Part shown: piece by piece, positions 5,901 through 6,211 of the stretch
How positions within the stretch are numbered: the stretch's first letter is position 1
Layout of the letters: each line of letters opens with the position of its first letter
Assembly: GCA_003557125.1 (NCBI GenBank)
Contig: PWPN01000310.1
Location: 1 to 6,211 of the forward strand
Length of the DNA: 6,211 nt
Source of the DNA: Phycisphaerae bacterium
Lineage (GTDB): Bacteria; Planctomycetota; Phycisphaerae; UBA1845; PWPN01
Reading direction: 5' to 3'
Position numbers and translations under genes: made by a program
The notes under the pieces: model-generated
The model's input: the letters and a program-made list of their open reading frames with translations, nothing else
Told to the model about the DNA's origin: nothing
Database searches by the model: none

Positions 5901-6123
5901 CCAGCCCAGCGAGGAGATCCTCTGTATGCGCGTTTTGCTCGGAGACGTGAACGGAGAGGGGCAAGTCAGCATGACGGACATGGTGGCTGTCCGCAACGCA
6001 CTGAATCAAACGGTAACGGCCGAAAACTGTTACCTCGATGTCGACGCCGACGGTTTCGTGGCTGTGACAGATATGGTGACTGTACGCAACAATCTCAACG
6101 CGACCGTGGCGCCCTGCCCGTAG
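2980..6123 (+). CDS. Exported multidomain subtilisin-like serine protease (S8) with dockerin-like C-terminus
   Basis: This 1047-residue protein begins with a basic region and a hydrophobic stretch (about 19-33), a signal peptide or anchor, then a Pro/Ser/Glu-rich linker (38-88). Two cysteine-rich repeats (89-141, 149-197) and a pre-peptidase-like beta domain (about 203-311) follow. An ASH/Ig-like first strand (317-330) precedes an I9-type propeptide (about 364-449, with RRFENFPGFSGAV and DPRVEAVEP) and the S8 catalytic domain (about 470-785). The catalytic residues are all present: D484 (ICDTGIDYTHP), H524 (AHGTACAG), oxyanion N632 (SSGNDG) and S720 (GGTSAACP). The ASH domain resumes at 786-868, then a beta domain (874-985) and two dockerin-type calcium loops (989-1000, 1020-1031). 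The 48 cysteines, an even number, fit an oxidised extracellular protein. It should hydrolyse peptide bonds outside the cytoplasm; its substrate is unknown. It is far larger than a simple subtilisin (about 275 mature residues) because of the accessory modules. The call is firm; propeptide limits are approximate. Confidence 0.93.
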   Translation: MRKSIKGIKGWAAGEALRALALTVFGVLLGISTYTEVEPQPSESAETTTASMNPDVAIDRMTPDLPERPQPPSRDENSAPLDETNHPACPGTGNCCVANGTPACDNATCCNTVCNWGWWCCDGQWDDLCAYYAEIYCPALCDGGGDPDCPGSGDCCVANYTPGCEDTACCFTVCNEDAFWWDSYCAEAALEYCTDLCSGNCLPDYVVTAPGTWEGHTCGAGNDCISRSSEEHVYEVTIPQNGTWTFSLCDSEYNTYLLVGTTPGAYDIGFNDDHCGLQSELTATLSAGIYYATIEGYYSTDCGNYILGIFEVPPPDPDIRVEPTSLTFDCTQTQSQPLAKDNSEPLADKLIDADQIERDFAVSVGHVEIIVTLTRPLRTMATTDFDDPASLALLQDEVARRQETVLATLTQEEFMLERRFENFPGFSGAVSRKGLDKLLADPRVEAVEPVRPLELQLRQGIPLINAAVHRSTYNGTGMAIAICDTGIDYTHPMLGNGGFPNSKVIGGYDFGNNDGNPMPVGNAHGTACAGIAAGNLGNLDDYIGGVAYNAKLYALKISPDNNNTAMTSAMVAAWDWCVSHKNDNPDYPIMVISTSFGGGRFNSVCDTYSPAMTAAALNANNAGITLLASSGNDGHCDSLVWPACISHVISVGAVYDANVGSMFFTNCIDSETFANKITCYSSSAGFLDILAPAHNAYTTDMVGVDGYSTGDYYPYFGGTSAACPYAAGSVASLQHAARELTGSYISPAEVRSLLTATGDPIHDHRCTNTVMPRINLAQAIDAIQPCEGEIVIIHNDGDAPLAITAIDAPAWAILSTLAPLNVPANSSTSLCVSIDCGACGSGDLNGTIVIHSNDPDEPTVNITTQAICPNPGTPPTILFPVHSLKSHGTAGNLALNIPPSGAVEPRSGGPTCLVITFDQDVYGSGGPILEDIWLSAGTVTGVAISGNVLTIDLSGVPDATVLTVSFPGIVNGSDQPSEEILCMRVLLGDVNGEGQVSMTDMVAVRNALNQTVTAENCYLDVDADGFVAVTDMVTVRNNLNATVAPCP
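3244..3402 (+). repeat. Cysteine-rich repeat 1 in the protease (residues 89-141)
   Basis: Twelve cysteines occur in 53 residues, in the order C-x5-CC-x7-C-x4-CC-x3-C-x5-CC-x7-C-x7-C-x3-C. The unit includes CPGTGNCCVANGTPAC and VCNWGWWCCDGQWDDLC. I associate this module with secreted planctomycete proteins; it is probably a disulphide-locked fold for adhesion or binding. Its function is not known to me. Confidence 0.7.
3424..3570 (+). repeat. Cysteine-rich repeat 2 in the protease (residues 149-197)
   Basis: This second copy begins CPGSGDCCVANYTPGC and continues VCNEDAFWWDSYC. It has ten cysteines: it lacks the four-residue block carrying the CC pair at 120-121 of repeat 1. The loss is exactly 12 bases and keeps the frame. 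Both missing cysteines go together, which suggests one disulphide or a mutually linked pair was dropped. Confidence 0.7.
3991..5334 (+). other. Segment encoding the S8 propeptide and catalytic domain, nested in an ASH domain
   Basis: These 448 codons (residues 338-785) hold the whole protease unit: a propeptide and a catalytic domain with D484, H524, N632 and S720. Upstream, residues 317-330 read DIRVEPTSLTFDC, typical of the first strand of an ASPM/SPD-2/Hydin (choice-of-anchor D-like) domain. Downstream, residues 786-868 begin CEGEIVIIHNDGDAPL and include IVIHSNDPDEP, typical of the remaining strands. Removing the segment joins them in frame into one ordinary ASH domain of about 97 residues. 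In-frame CCAGCC lies at both borders (3984-3989 and 5328-5333), coding for QP each time. Confidence 0.6.
5941..6123 (+). other. Dockerin-like calcium-binding repeat at the protease C-terminus
   Basis: Residues 988-1047 contain two EF-hand-like loops, DVNGEGQVSMTD (989-1000) and DVDADGFVAVTD (1020-1031), each followed by a related helix, MVAVRNALN and MVTVRNNLN. Loop 1 has Glu instead of Asp at position 5. In clostridia such domains dock to cohesins; in planctomycete-like proteins they are common at C-termini and may serve surface attachment or stability. The partner here is unknown. Confidence 0.75.
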
Positions 6124-6211
6124 TCCCCATCCGTGCCAGTCTCCATCGGTACGGCCACCCGCCGGACCTCAATACCGGAACCGGGCGGCAATGGGCATCC
6201 GTCGCCCCACA
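6124..6211. other. Short non-coding tail after the protease
   Basis: Eighty-eight bases run to the window edge. A weak stem is possible (CCGCC 6159-6163 with GGCGG 6184-6188), but no T-run follows, so I do not call a terminator. No start codon with a good ribosome site was seen. Confidence 0.4.

Noticed and set aside
6159..6188. Terminator after the protease gene
   Set aside because: Only a 5-bp stem with competing pairings and no following T-run, so the evidence is too weak.

Overview
The window looks like bacterial DNA of moderately high GC, most likely from a planctomycete (Planctomycetota, perhaps Phycisphaerae-like). This rests on protein style, not a marker gene. The large secreted protein combines paired-cysteine CC...VC...WD..C repeats, a pre-peptidase-like beta domain, an ASPM/SPD-2/Hydin-type Ig-like strand pair and a C-terminal dockerin-like calcium-binding repeat, a mix I associate with that phylum. 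The assignment is an inference.

Layout. Bases 1-353 hold little coding sequence: possibly the last 24 codons of a plus-strand gene, two minus-strand terminator-like hairpins (78-95 and 115-171) and a patch of degenerate 20-bp repeats (213-332). Bases 354-1340 (minus) encode an ARPP-1 family protein. Bases 1555-2535 (plus) encode a WYL-type HTH regulator, divergent from it. The 214-bp gap between them carries an 84-bp interrupted inverted repeat (1403-1486) placed almost symmetrically between the two start codons. Bases 2536-2979 are non-coding with several stem-loops. Bases 2980-6123 (plus) encode a 1047-residue exported subtilisin-like (S8) protease. The last 88 bases show no gene.

How the parts may fit. 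The WYL protein probably regulates itself and the ARPP-1 gene through the shared inverted repeat; WYL regulators usually sense a ligand or nucleic acid. The protease appears to be a separate transcription unit with its own leader and a hairpin just before its Shine-Dalgarno site; nothing ties it to the regulator.

The most unusual structure is in the protease. The first strand of an Ig-like ASH domain (residues 317-330) and the rest of that domain (786-868) are separated by a complete S8 propeptide plus catalytic domain. Deleting residues 338-785 restores a continuous ASH domain, and both junctions carry the same in-frame CCAGCC. This suggests a protease inserted into a structural domain, with consequences for where the mature chain is cut and held together.
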